This document shows positions 38,533 to 49,700 of a stretch of DNA of 64,000 bases, piece after piece. The DNA is from Aculops lycopersici (Eukaryota; Arthropoda; Arachnida; Trombidiformes; Eriophyidae): NCBI GenBank assembly GCA_015350385.1, contig WNKI01000003.1, positions 188,644 to 252,643 on the forward strand. Direction: 5' to 3'. Every line of letters begins with the position of its first letter. The stretch's first letter is position 1. A model generated the notes under the pieces. It saw only the letters and a program-made list of their open reading frames with translations, was not told where the DNA came from and made no database searches. The translations under genes and the position numbers were made by a program.

Positions 38533-39621
38533 TTACTCGTGATAATTGCAATATAAAGACCCGTCTGAGTTGCAGAATGTTGATTCTAAAAATGGCGAGG
38601 TAGTTGTATGGTAGTGCGGCGCGAATTGGTCGTGATGCGTATAGTAGGGGTCCACCAGGTGAGCAGGATGAGGAAGGTGATGATGGTGGCTGTTGAGGTT
38701 GTGGTGCTCGAGGCTACTGAGGTTGAGGTGATGTTGTTGAGGCGGTTGTTGTTGTTGCTGCTGTTGATGTAGCGACTGCTCCTGTTGTTGTTGTAGTTGC
38801 ACCTGTACGGCGGCCAGGTGATGCTGGTGTTGTTGTTGCTGCTGCTGATGCAGTTGCATTTGGGTCGCCACTAGGTGCTGCTGCTGTTGGTTTTGGTTTT
38901 GGGTAGCATTGGTGCCGTCAGTATTTGATTGTTGTTGTTGGCCATTTGGTAGTTGCAATTTGGCAGCTAGGTGCTGATGTTGGGCAGCTTGTGCTTGTGC
39001 GGGTGTAGTTGCGGTTGGTAGTTGTGGCGAGAGTGCAGTCGCCGTTTGCTGAGCTAGTTGTTGTTGAGGTTGTTGCTGTTGTTGTTGTTGTTGTTGTTGT
39101 TGTAGTGGTTGTTGTAGTTGCGAGAGTGTGGTTAGCACCGGTAGTGTTGCTGATGGTGGTTGTTGTTGGGGCTGCGGTAGTTGTTGCTGTTGCTGAATTT
39201 GCAGTTGCTGTTGTTGTTGTTGAGGATGATGTTGTTGCTGCTGTTGTTGCAACAACAACTGTTGCTGTTGCTGAGCTTGCCGCAACATGGCTGTCGTCTG
39301 CTGATGATGATGGTGGTGGTTATGATGATTGTGGTGATGATGGTGATGCAGCGATTGATGCGACAGGTGGTTGTTGTTGCTATTGTTGTTGTTGCCGTTG
39401 TGGTGGCGCCTAGTTGAGGTCACCGCCGCTTGGCAAGACTTCTTTGCATGGCGTGTCAGGTGGTCCTTGCGTCCGAAACGCGTGTGACAAGATGGACAAA
39501 CGTGATCCCTTAATCCGAGATGCGTGTTCTCGTGGCGCCTGAGATCCTTGGGTGTGAAAAACTTTTTCTCGCATCTCGGGCAGCCGAACTTGCGATCCTG
39601 CGGTGGCCGCACTGACCTCAT
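38533..39621 (-). CDS. C2H2 zinc-finger protein with polyglutamine/polyhistidine region
   Basis: The frame is open above 39621, but the ATG there is the first in-frame methionine codon. Two adjacent zinc fingers lie near the N-terminus: FGCPRCEKKFFTPKDLRRHE (C2H2) and HVCPSCHTRFGRKDHLTRHA (C2HC, ending KKSC). GRKDHLTRH is a typical recognition helix. The remaining 300 residues are polyQ/polyH tracts, ending in an aromatic/His-rich tail (FAPHYHTTTSPFLESTFCNS). Two fingers are few for sequence-specific binding, so further fingers may lie in upstream exons. It is probably a nuclear regulator; the orthologue is not recognised. Confidence 0.75.
   Translation of the reverse strand: MRSVRPPQDRKFGCPRCEKKFFTPKDLRRHENTHLGLRDHVCPSCHTRFGRKDHLTRHAKKSCQAAVTSTRRHHNGNNNNSNNNHLSHQSLHHHHHHNHHNHHHHHQQTTAMLRQAQQQQQLLLQQQQQQHHPQQQQQQLQIQQQQQLPQPQQQPPSATLPVLTTLSQLQQPLQQQQQQQQQQQPQQQLAQQTATALSPQLPTATTPAQAQAAQHQHLAAKLQLPNGQQQQSNTDGTNATQNQNQQQQHLVATQMQLHQQQQQQHQHHLAAVQVQLQQQQEQSLHQQQQQQQPPQQHHLNLSSLEHHNLNSHHHHLPHPAHLVDPYYTHHDQFAPHYHTTTSPFLESTFCNSDGSLYCNYHE
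39070..39103. repeat. Trinucleotide repeat encoding polyglutamine
   Basis: A GTT/GCT run of about eleven units inside the zinc-finger gene, read as CAA/CAG on the coding strand. Similar shorter tracts surround it. Likely length-variable. Confidence 0.8.
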
Positions 39622-42600
39622 GACGCAACGTGAGAGTAACGGCGGCGGCGCCAACTTCTATCGCCTACCTGTTGCCCACTTGTTTGCTTTCCACTTGTTC
39701 CTCCAACACCGCACAACAACTCTAGTGTCCACCTCCTGATTTCACTAGCGCGACTTCAACTTCAACCCTAAACAACTCGCACTCTCTTCGCTCCGCTCTG
39801 TTTTGCGCGTTTGTTCAACTGCCTCGCGCTCGATGCTCTTTTCTCTTTTCTCTGTCTCTGCGTCTCGCTGTTTCCCCGTCTCCCTGCGGACTAACTGACT
39901 GGTTGGCTGACTTACTGACTGACATGCAGACAGACAAGAGAAACAGTCGCCAGCTTCCTAGATTCAGTGTTCCGTCTAACTAGCGCAGCTCGTTGTGGTC
40001 GTCGTCGTGGTCGAAGAGAAGGGAGGAGAGAGTCTGCTAATACTAGTGCGGCGACTATATCACTGTTCCACTATACGTTTTCTATCTACTCTAGCTACCA
40101 ACTGCTCGCTATACTAAATACTAACACAAATATACCAACTAACAACACAACAGAATTGCCGCTAGCTCGCCAAGTAGCTCGCTCGCTCGCTCAATCGCTT
40201 TGCTGTGCGCAATCATTAACTAGGAAGCCAGTAGGTTTCCATGATGGAAATTCCATCTATGGCCTCGTTTCTTGCGCAGTCCGTGAGCTAAAATGAGCGC
40301 TGAGAGCGCAACAAGCGCCTATGCGTTCGCCTTGCGCTCTGCCGCACTACCAACAACAACAACTACTACCACTACTACTTCTGCTACTACCACCACTACG
40401 AGCTTGTGGTCGTGCTGTTGCTGCTGCTGCTGCTGCTGGCGCTGCTACTGCTTTTGCTGTTGTCGCTGCCGCCAGCGACACAACAAAGCTAAAGGCGAGG
40501 GAGATTTTGTTGTGAGCAACGGAGAGCGGCCAGCGCGTTCGCGTTGGGTCTGCGTAGAGTGCGAGTTGATGCAGCGGTGCCAGTGAGCGAGCGAGCGAGC
40601 GATTAGAGCGCAGTCAGTGGAGTTAGTGAGCTACGGCGAGCAACATACAGAAAGACGGAGACAGGAACAGAAAGAGAGAGTAAGTTAGTGAGTGAATGCG
40701 AGTCTATCGCGATTCGCGAAATGCGAAAAGCGAAATGCAACAAAGCGCGCGGCGCGACTCGCGCTCCGTTCAGTTCAACTTGCGATTGCGATGGGGAAGC
40801 CAAAGCGGCAAGCCAACAAGAGAAAGAGAGACAGAGAGAGAGAGTCGAGTTAAAGCTAAAAAGGCTCACAAACTCACAGCGACGAAGTGGAGATCGTTAA
40901 TGTCGATTTGCCTCAAGGACGGGGTGGGTACTAATGCCGCTGCTGCTGCTGCTGCCTTAACAATATAATAATAGTAAAAATGCGCCTGTTTCTGCAGAGA
41001 TTCTTGTTGACTGCGGCGGAAAAGTGATGCTCCACTCCAGTCGCCTGGTTGTCGGGTGCGTTTGTTTCTGGTTGCTCTGGCGTCGGCGGTGGTTGCAGCT
41101 CGCTGGAATCGACAACTTGTTGAGCGAGTGCTCAGTTCAGTGGGAATACGTCACCAATTCAAAGAGTAGCGAGCGCATTAGTCAGTCGAATTGCTCTTCC
41201 TTTTGCTTGTTGGTTGCTTATGCAGACAACAACCAGAGCAAAAGAAATTTGTGTCAATCAAACGGACGAGCAAGAGCGAAGGCAAGCGATGAACGCGCAA
41301 CAAGTTGTTCCTCTGTTGTGTCTCCTCTTGTCTCATTGGTTAGTAAAACTCTCGTTATTCTAATCCCAATTTGTTCTCTCGTTCTCTCACAAATTGGGAT
41401 TTTCTCTTCCTTCTTCGTTTAGTAGCTGATGCAAATAGGAGAAGAGAGGACACTGCCAGATGAAATTACGACAACGAGTGACGCAAATGAGCGCGCAAAA
41501 ATCTCTCATGGATTTGTGTTTCTGTTTACAAGAATCATGGTCCAAAGAATAGTAAGAAGCTGGACGTTTATTGTCGTTTCTCTCCTCCTTCCTTAACTTC
41601 TTGGTTCTATTTTGACTAACAAATTTCCAAGCTTCTTCTTGAGCAAAATACATAACCAGAAACAGAAACCCATAAGCTCCCTTCTGATTCTAATACCAGA
41701 ATACCAAGCAACCGACCGACCGACCGACTGATCCACCAGCCGACGAGCAAAAGAGCAAAAGAACAAACGAGCAATAGACGAAGAGGCATAAGCAGCGTTA
41801 ATTATGGCCAATGTGGTCAGAGAGACAGCGACGACTTGTTATTGTTTTTCTCGCCACGTCTTGTCTTGTTCCTTTGGCCACTTCCTCTCTGTCTCTTTCT
41901 CTCAGACTAAAAGTTGGTTGCACAACATCCTCCCGGCCAATTGCTCGTCGGGGCCTCCCAAATGGCCCATCTCGTGCGCAAATGGTCGAGTTGAGCTGGC
42001 CAAGTTGCTTTCGGCTCCTGTGGTAGTTGTTGTTGTTATAGACAGAAGCCACATGTTGATTTGGTTGCTCGCTTAGAGTGCAATGAAGTCGAACGAATCG
42101 CCACTTTGGTTGCTCGTTTCACCATCCACTTGCTCGCTACTTGCGCTCAAATCCGCGTTTGCGTTCCAACTTCGAACTTCGAAGAGCCACAAGTTCGAAC
42201 GCGCAACCAAATGATCAACAGGCGAACTGTTTCGGTTGCTGTGGTTGTTGTCGGCGAGCAACTGTGTGATGATACTAAACATCCCACTTCCCATTCGCGC
42301 TCGTCGCCGGCGATCAACTCAAACAGACAAACATCAACCAGCTAAACATTCAAATTGCCCACCACCGAAACAGTAGATGGTCTCAAACTGAGAGAGTTTA
42401 ATCTTTTTCCCTCGCCATCCCCGTCGACGTCGAGTTGCGAAGCATTGAATTGGATTGCGTATCCCGTCGTCGTTGGAGCCGTCGACGTCATCGTCGCTTC
42501 TGGAGGCTGTAGCACGAGAACTCGAGATACGGAGCTACTCACTCGCGGGCCCCACTAACTGGCTTCGGGTTGGCACTAACTGCAGTGGCCTTAGTGGTAT

Positions 42601-43591
42601 TGGTGTCGGCAGAAAAGTCTACAAAAGTTCCGTCGCCGAGAACGACAACGACTCACGTTGGCAAGAAAAGAGATGGAGAGCCGAAAAGCACGCGCGGCGC
42701 GGCAAGCTTCTCCCTTGGTTATCTTGTGACCGCCGCCACCACCGCAACCGCCACCACCACACAGACGCTATGGAATTTCGCCTTCATTACTTCAATCTGT
42801 AGTTCGTCCGTGTGCCAGCTTACTTATTTATTTACCACAATCTAAAGAAAGTTTCTCGCAAATTTTCAAACGTTTTATTGCTCGCCGCGCTTCGCTAACC
42901 TGACAATCTACAGTAAATCTCACTGTAAATCACTGCGCGCGACAAGCGAGCAACTAGCTCGCTAACTTGTGTGCACTGGTTAGCTAGCTAGCGAGCAAGC
43001 AAATGAACGAGTGAGAGAGAAAGGAAATGAGCAAACAGCCAGTCGAGCTAGACAAAGTTAACTGGCTGGCTGACGGGAAACTGTCGAGCTTACGAGTGGC
43101 GAGATCACATACACAAACTTTAATATTACTACTTACATTACCACTATTCGACTAGTCACTTGGGTGCCGCTACTGCTGCCGCTTCCTCCACGGCTGCCGA
43201 CCGCGTTGCCGCTAACTCATGAGGCTGATAGAGAACGTCGACAACAACATCATCAACAACAACAACGATAACGATAACGACAACGACAACGACAACGATA
43301 CGCTAAGACACACGCACATATAATTAGGACACACAATACCAACTTGTTGTTTTTAGTGGCACACAACACGGCACTCTCACACATACTCTTTCTCGTTCGC
43401 GGCAAGCGACGACTACTACTTCCATCAATGAGCTCTCTATCTCTGAGAATGGCTTCGTTACTTAGGTTTAGTTGGCGACCTGAACTACAACCACAATCAC
43501 AATAATCGCAATCGCTAACAACCAACAAAACGCTAACACAACCCCATTTAGAGAGGAAGCAAAGTGCGCGCAAAATTTATTTATTATATCC
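39622..43591. other. Low-complexity region upstream of the zinc-finger gene
   Basis: About 4 kb rich in GAGAGA, GCGAGC, CAA/GTT and CTG triplet runs (for example CTG repeats near 40410-40440 and AACGAC/AACGAT repeats near 43250-43310). Many overlapping short frames exist on both strands, but all look like by-products of biased composition. Probably promoter, GAGA-type elements and untranslated exons of the zinc-finger gene, plus the 3' flank of RTRAF. No protein gene can be supported. Confidence 0.5.
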
Positions 43592-44413
43592 TCATCGTCC
43601 GGTTGCTGATAATCTATGATCAGTTTTCGGATTTGCAGTTATTGATTGAATGCTTGAGATTATCCCGTTCACTTGGTTTTGTAGCTGCCTTTGATCATCC
43701 AGATAGAGTAATTTGAGTGCCTTGGCCGACCGATTGAACATTTCCATTAGATCATCTTTCTCTGGCGCTACAAAGCCGTCATCGCCGCCAGTATTCGACT
43801 CACCATCCGCTTTGCTAGAAGTTATTGGCGAGCATTTCAACATCGCAAACCTATCCGAAGCTCGTCGAGTCACAGAATCTGGCAATGCAATGTCATTGAG
43901 ATAAAATTTTGATCTCTGGTGACTTTTTTCATCAGTTTTGGTGGTGCTTGTCTCGGTGACTACTTGTTGAGTAAACCTGCTCGAGGTGGTGGCGGCGTTT
44001 GTCACGGTAGAATCTATCTCTCTAGAGCCACCAGTCAAAGTCTCAGAAGGTGGCAATAAGTTTTCAATCACTAATCTAGCGGCCTTGATTGTAATTGATG
44101 AATCAGGGTGGCGGGTGATCTTAAGAAGATCTGCAAGCTGCTTGACTAGCTCATCGTACTCGGCAAAATCACTTGGCTTCATCCTCTTCTCCACTGGAAC
44201 TTGTAAACCGACCTCTTGTTTTCGTACCGATTTGTCAGTATCACATTCCATTTGTAGCAAGAGTTGGATTACGAGCGAGTCGTTGTGATCGTGTTTGATA
44301 ATGTTTGGAATCGCAATATTGGATCTCGAGGTTATTGCTTGAGGATACTTAGCGCTTTGTTGCTCATGGAAAATTGCGCCTCCTGTTTCAAGATTTGCAA
44401 CAATTTCCGCCAA
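43592..44413 (-). CDS. RTRAF: RTRAF (C14orf166/hCLE) homologue, N-terminus unresolved
   Basis: The last 45 residues (LKLLYLDDQRQLQNQVNGII, then SIQSITANPKTDHRLSATGR) match the C-terminus of RTRAF (NEAIVAVQAIIADPKTDHRL with GKVGR). Upstream, LADLLKITRHPDSSITIKAA corresponds to the ANLLQIQRHDDYLVMLKAI region. RTRAF is a component of the tRNA ligase complex with RTCB and of transcription and transport granules. The frame is open to 44413, but its first codon there is TTG and the first ATG is 55 codons in. It is preceded by AAAGTAG, a possible acceptor, so an upstream exon probably holds the start. A T/S-rich insertion near residue 130 is absent from the human protein. Confidence 0.82.
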   Translation of the reverse strand: MAEIVANLETGGAIFHEQQSAKYPQAITSRSNIAIPNIIKHDHNDSLVIQLLLQMECDTDKSVRKQEVGLQVPVEKRMKPSDFAEYDELVKQLADLLKITRHPDSSITIKAARLVIENLLPPSETLTGGSREIDSTVTNAATTSSRFTQQVVTETSTTKTDEKSHQRSKFYLNDIALPDSVTRRASDRFAMLKCSPITSSKADGESNTGGDDGFVAPEKDDLMEMFNRSAKALKLLYLDDQRQLQNQVNGIISSIQSITANPKTDHRLSATGR

Positions 44414-44719
44414 CTACTTTGAGTAGGCTTATATCTCAACAAGTTCTGTTAAGTTGCACTTGATGTTGGATAGAATACTCTATAGAATACTATAATTGAC
44501 TATAATGTACTTGACTTGATCTTCAAATTTCCGATGGATAGATGTTTCAACAAAATTAGCATGTGTTCTGATGCCTGCGCGAAACAACAACAAATAATGA
44601 CATGTGTGCAGTGGCCATAACCTTCACCTCTTTATTTTCTCCATGCAAACTAGATTGTTTCTCATCATTAAACATTACCAAATCACGCTCACGAGGTATT
44701 GATTATAACAAGCCCAATA
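44414..44719. other. Divergent spacer between RTRAF and COX20
   Basis: About 300 bp that should contain the missing first exon of RTRAF and the start region of COX20. No ATG-containing exon matching the RTRAF N-terminus could be found by eye. Confidence 0.35.
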
Positions 44720-44992
44720 ATGGGTATAACTGACTGGCTATGGCCATTCGAGAAGAAATTTTCCGATATCCCAGGTGCCAGAGAGGCCACAATGGCTGCG
44801 TTAGTTGGCGGATCAGTCGTGGGCGCTTTTCAAATCATCATCAATAGGCCAAAACTAGCCTTCCCTAGATCAGTAAACTCAGGCTTTGTGATATTTTGGA
44901 TTTCTTTCACTATTCTTCAATTTAGAGAGGCAAAAATGAAACTACAGACTAGTAAATTTAAGGACGCAGTCAACTCTGGAAAATTGGATTAG
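44720..44992 (+). CDS. COX20: COX20 (cytochrome c oxidase assembly chaperone)
   Basis: The 90-residue protein has two hydrophobic segments (ALVGGSVVGAFQIII and NSGFVIFWISFTILQF). IPGAREATMAALVGGSVVGA matches TPCARHSILYGSLGSVVAGF of COX20 (FAM36A), and the second helix is followed by a charged coil (REAKMKLQTSKFKDA) as in the family. COX20 stabilises the COX2 subunit in the inner mitochondrial membrane. The frame is open slightly upstream to 44699 without an ATG, so the ATG at 44720 is chosen. Confidence 0.75.
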   Translation: MGITDWLWPFEKKFSDIPGAREATMAALVGGSVVGAFQIIINRPKLAFPRSVNSGFVIFWISFTILQFREAKMKLQTSKFKDAVNSGKLD

Positions 44993-45097
44993 ATAATGCT
45001 GAGCTCCCAAGATTTCCAGCTATCATAAAGTTGGCTTGTTTACTCCTCAAAAGTTGGAAGTTCATTATAACTACTATGAGTTTAATATATGAAGCAC

Positions 45098-46195
45098 CTA
45101 CCGTCTTGGGTTGCCGCCAAGTCGGTGGAATACTGTAGATTTGACTTTAGTCTTTGTGGCCAAGGAGTGGGATCGAATTGGCGAGCCATTGTCAACACTT
45201 AAGTTGCCATCCTTGTTGCGATGTCCCCTACTAATGTTTCTATCTCTACCATATCCACGGTGATCCATGGCGGCATTATTGTGAATATGATGAGATTTGT
45301 TTTGACTTGAATCATTATTATAAAGAATATCATCATTATTAGTAGTCATCGTCGGCTTTAGTTTGACTTGAACAGGCGTTTTTACGATTCCTAACCTTGA
45401 TCTGATGGGTTTATTTGATAGTGTCGTTGTTTCATCCTTCGAAATAGTGGATGATGATAGATGAGATGAGATCCTTTGCTGAGCTCTTGCTATTGCCTGG
45501 CTAGATGGATATCGGACGGTCAGCGTTTTCTCAACTTGCCGACCAGATCCATTGCTGTCATCTCTGCTATGACTCAGATCGGCTTGGGGCTTCAGTCTCT
45601 TTGCCAATGCGGCGGATATATTTGAAGAGGGTGATCTCTTGCCATTTGTGGAAATTAGATTGCCATTAGATGAGTTTATAAACTTTTCCATAGCAGCATT
45701 GGTGGAAGCCATCAGGGCACCGCTCTTGAGACTTAGCCTACTTTGAATTTTGTTTCCAACCGTTGCTGTCGGTGTCGTCGTAGTTGTTATCGGCGCTGAG
45801 GCCGAGGTTGATGATTTGGACAAACCCGTTGACCGGTTTGTTGATATTGGCATCCGTTGAGCAAGGCTGCCAGTCGCATTGACGACATCTATGTTAGCTG
45901 CACCAGGTGCACGCAAATCTGAGGTTGATGTTGTAGAGGTCAACCTGGAGGATGTTGTTCCTATCTTGAGCTCGTCTTGGGCGCAGAGAATCTTTGCATG
46001 TCTAAGAATGGCTATGATATCGCCCATCGCCTTGATTCCCATGTCAATCAATATGTCCTTCGTGATTTCTCTTAGCATATCAATACTCATTCTGTGACTG
46101 GAGAAGGTAACTGCATATTGATGAGCAACTACGTTAGGTATACCAGCTGATAAGAAGAAGCTGTTCCATGTTTGAACGGAGGATGGATTGGCCAT
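45098..46195 (-). CDS. SAM-domain protein, C19orf47 homologue
   Basis: The 365-residue protein opens with an atypical SAM domain (residues 8-72): TWNSFFLSAGIPNVVAHQYA, ILIDMGIKAMGDIIAILRHA. These match the SAM of human C19orf47 (EWIQFFKEAGIPP, VVGDIIAILKHAK). Downstream is S/T-rich disorder with motifs such as SRLGIVKTPVQVKLKP and, at the very end, STVFHRLGG, corresponding to SVFDRLG repeats of the family. Function is poorly known; a nuclear location is reported for the mammalian protein family only by general annotation. Single exon. Confidence 0.82.
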   Translation of the reverse strand: MANPSSVQTWNSFFLSAGIPNVVAHQYAVTFSSHRMSIDMLREITKDILIDMGIKAMGDIIAILRHAKILCAQDELKIGTTSSRLTSTTSTSDLRAPGAANIDVVNATGSLAQRMPISTNRSTGLSKSSTSASAPITTTTTPTATVGNKIQSRLSLKSGALMASTNAAMEKFINSSNGNLISTNGKRSPSSNISAALAKRLKPQADLSHSRDDSNGSGRQVEKTLTVRYPSSQAIARAQQRISSHLSSSTISKDETTTLSNKPIRSRLGIVKTPVQVKLKPTMTTNNDDILYNNDSSQNKSHHIHNNAAMDHRGYGRDRNISRGHRNKDGNLSVDNGSPIRSHSLATKTKVKSTVFHRLGGNPRR

Positions 46196-46725
46196 CTTCT
46201 CGCGTAGCTGAATTTCGCTACTACCTTAGAACTAATCACTAAAATAGGTAATTTCCGTCGCTACCTTTGGTTAGTCAATAGATATCCTCACAATATTGAG
46301 GTTCAGACTTTCAAAAATATCCTTGTGAATTGATAGACAAGAACCTAGAAAATCCAATGTTGTCATGATGTGATGCGGATTTGTTTTGCATGCGTGCTGC
46401 GAGCGTTGTGCCTTCAAACGAGAAGCAATACTGATACAGCACCGCCGAATGTGGCTTCAATGAGCCCGCAAGCGGTCAGCTAATCTTCAACTTGAAGACT
46501 TCAAGCAAGCTACAATGGATCTAAGTTGAAGCGAGTGGTTAGTTTCCGGAATACTACCATAACATGATTGATATGTAAACAATTTATTTGGACGTTAACA
46601 ATTATATTCCATCTTCGATTCCCTTCTTTTCGTTGAGTTCTTGTATAATGTACGTGTTTTTATAACGATTTTTAAATTTGAACAAAGGAATAACCTCTAT
46701 CCGACACTTGACCAGTCAATAACCG
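46196..46725. other. Intergenic region, no gene recognised
   Basis: Promoter side of the SAM-domain gene and 3' flank of the RapGAP-BTB gene. No open frame of note. Confidence 0.4.
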
Positions 46726-49700
46726 TTAGTCATCATTCCTTGATTCATCAGCCATTACATCAAATATTTTGTCATTACTAAACACTTTTGTCGGTAGAAC
46801 AACTCGCACTAACTCTTCATTTGAAATCTTATCCAGCTTGATGTTGACATCCTTATTCAGACGGATCATCAAGTTTCTGTACTCCGCATCCGTCTCCTCC
46901 GAATTTAATTGTTTTTGAAGCTGCTGCTGTCCCAGTTCCTCTTGACTTGGTTGTAGCTTTTGATCGAGATCTAGTTCTATATCCTCCTGTTCGAGCGATG
47001 ACTCCCGATGAAGGGGTTGCTCGCGTTGTTGCTGCCTCTGTAACTGCTTGTTGATCACTTGCTGTTTAGCCCATCCATTCATCGCCTGAAACTTCTTAAG
47101 CTCGCTGACTTGAAGCGTCTTACGCGTCAGGAGAGTGGTGAACACAGACTCGTATAACTCAAGGTATTCGGATCTAGAGAAAAACTCATTTCCGTGTGGA
47201 TCTATGTACTCAAATATTGCATCTAATAATTGCATGGCAGTTATGTAGAAGCAAGAATTTTGATATAGTGCATTCATCATCTTTGGCGCAGCACTCAATT
47301 TCATGTGAGTGTTTGCATGGTGGAAGCAAGCATGTAGCAAATCGGGAAGATCATAATGCTGGAGATGGTTTATGATGATGATTTGTTAGTTATGGACTTA
47401 TCAATGGAAAAGTAATTAATGGGATCATTACAAGGCGTCATTACTCACCTCTGCGGCGCATATGAGTCCTGGTATAGTTTCGTATGATAGTTTACATTGT
47501 CCATTGTGAATGTATTCTATAGTCTGTTGGAAAGTTTCGTAATCAAACTCTTTGATTTCAAACTGTTCGAAGTAGAAAATCTTGTTAGTTGACCGAATGA
47601 CCATTGGGTTGCAAAAACAAACTCCAAGTCATAATACTCACCTCTCGTTGAGCAAGCTTATCTGTGTCAATTTTGGCAATCTCTTTACAGATCGCTAGAC
47701 TATTCAAATCTACTTTGGCCTTGTTCTGATCAACTTTTATGTGCATTGTGTCACCCTTGTAACCCTTGGATGTTCCGCTCCAGCCGGACCTACAGATTTA
47801 TATGAGATAAATTATCGAGTTAGAAATTGTGTTGTCAATCTATCCTAATACAAAGTAAAACCACTACTTACCAGTTGCCTGATACCAAACGATTAAAGGC
47901 ATTCTTTATCATTCCACCCGTACCACTTCCACTGCTGACCCCACCGCCACCTCCTGCGCTGGTGCTTGGGACAGTTAAATAATTTGGCTTTTGAGCCACA
48001 TTTTTGGATAGATTCGGAAGCATAGATTGTCGACGCTCTTTTTCACCCAACTTCCGGCTTGAGTCGGCGCCTACACTACCTCGTTTCGCAAGCAAGCTCT
48101 TACCATGCTCTTGACTAGATCCACTAGATGTCCCTTCTCCCAAGGCTTTCATCTCAATGGCCCTCAGGTTAGTCTGGTTCTGCAAACCACTGGGCCCAGT
48201 TCCAGGTGGAACAAACCCATAAAGCATCTCGAGGAAGGTTCGACTCCTTATGGCGAGTATTGCTCGAACTCCATGGACTAGCTTGTAAGTACCATCATTG
48301 TCTTTGACCCTGAATACAACATCACATAGCATGGATTTACTTGGACCGCAGAAAGCTTGACAAAAATCTTTGGCCAACTGATCATAGTCCTCATAGTAAT
48401 CTTTCATTGAATCTTCGAGCGGACTGGAAGCTCTTGTATGGCCCAGTGGCCGCCAGGAACCCCTCCGATAAGGTTTCGGGATCTGTCCTGTGACCAAATG
48501 GTTTGCCAAGTTTGTAATTATATCTTCAAGCAGCTGACTTCGTGTCCTATCCTGCATTCTGGCAAATTTAGGTGCGCTGTAACTAGCACGTTCACCATTG
48601 ACAATCTTGACAAGTAGCCACTCTCTAAAATAATCAGACTTGCAAAACTCATCTTGCTCAACCAAATAAGGCTTGAATGCGTATTGAACCTCATTCCGAC
48701 AAACGCAACTCACTTTGTATTTCCGCCTCTCGCCTTCTTTCAATGGCTTGGGACTTGTCTGAACGGCTATAAAGGTGTGCAGAAAGTACGACTTGATGCA
48801 CCCCGGCCAGAAGAGCGTATCATCACTCTCAATGAAAGCAACACAGACGATATCATTACCTATGTGGCGTTTCTTTTGCAATTTTTGAGGATCATTCTCC
48901 TCGTGAGGTAACATGGTGGAAACGTGGAACATAATCTCGATATTTCTCCACATAGTGTAGATTGATTCTATGCCTGTTAAATTATGCACTGTATCGAGGC
49001 CGCCCTTGTAGCGGTCAAATCCTTTCAGTGTTATCCTGTCACCAAGTAGATCAAGAAACTCGGTAAAAAGTGGTGATTCTTCCTTGTTGCTTAGAATAGA
49101 TTCCTCACTATCTGCTTGTCCAGACTTGATGTATATTACGCCTACCTTTAGTTCAGTCTTAATGAAAATATGATCCAACTTAAGTAGTTCATCGGGAGTA
49201 GATGGCAACTGACCTAGCATAAGTGGTGGCTTTAATTTAGCGATTTCACTAAGCTCTTTAACGATTGCTTCGCGATCATATCTATCCGCACAAATTGTAC
49301 TTGCGGGTATAGTTCCATGTAAGGTATAGGATACAGTTCTTAGCAAGACATGGAAATGATCCCGCTGGTTGTTAACCTCCTGTTTCAGGCTCAACATCAC
49401 GGGGCCCAAAAGTTCGTCGTTAGTGAAGTAATTCCAGTGCTCACGTCCGTAATAGTGCTTCTCATAGTTTTCCTCCTCAAATGAGATCAATTCTAAACTG
49501 CCATCGTCGTATGGTTGTTGATCATCACTTTGGGTTGGTTGTTGCGATGGTTGCTGTTGTTGAGTTTGTTGTAGTTGTTGCTGCTGCGGCTGTTGGAAGG
49601 CTTGATGATATGGTTTCTTTTGAAAAGTTGTAGTAGATAGTCCACAATAATAATCACGTTGACCAACTTGCTGGGTCTCATCGCCGGCCTCTACATCAAT

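Noticed and set aside
39009..39413. Plus-strand frame of V/A repeats
   Set aside because: Antisense of the CAA/CAG polyQ tract of the zinc-finger gene; pure composition effect.
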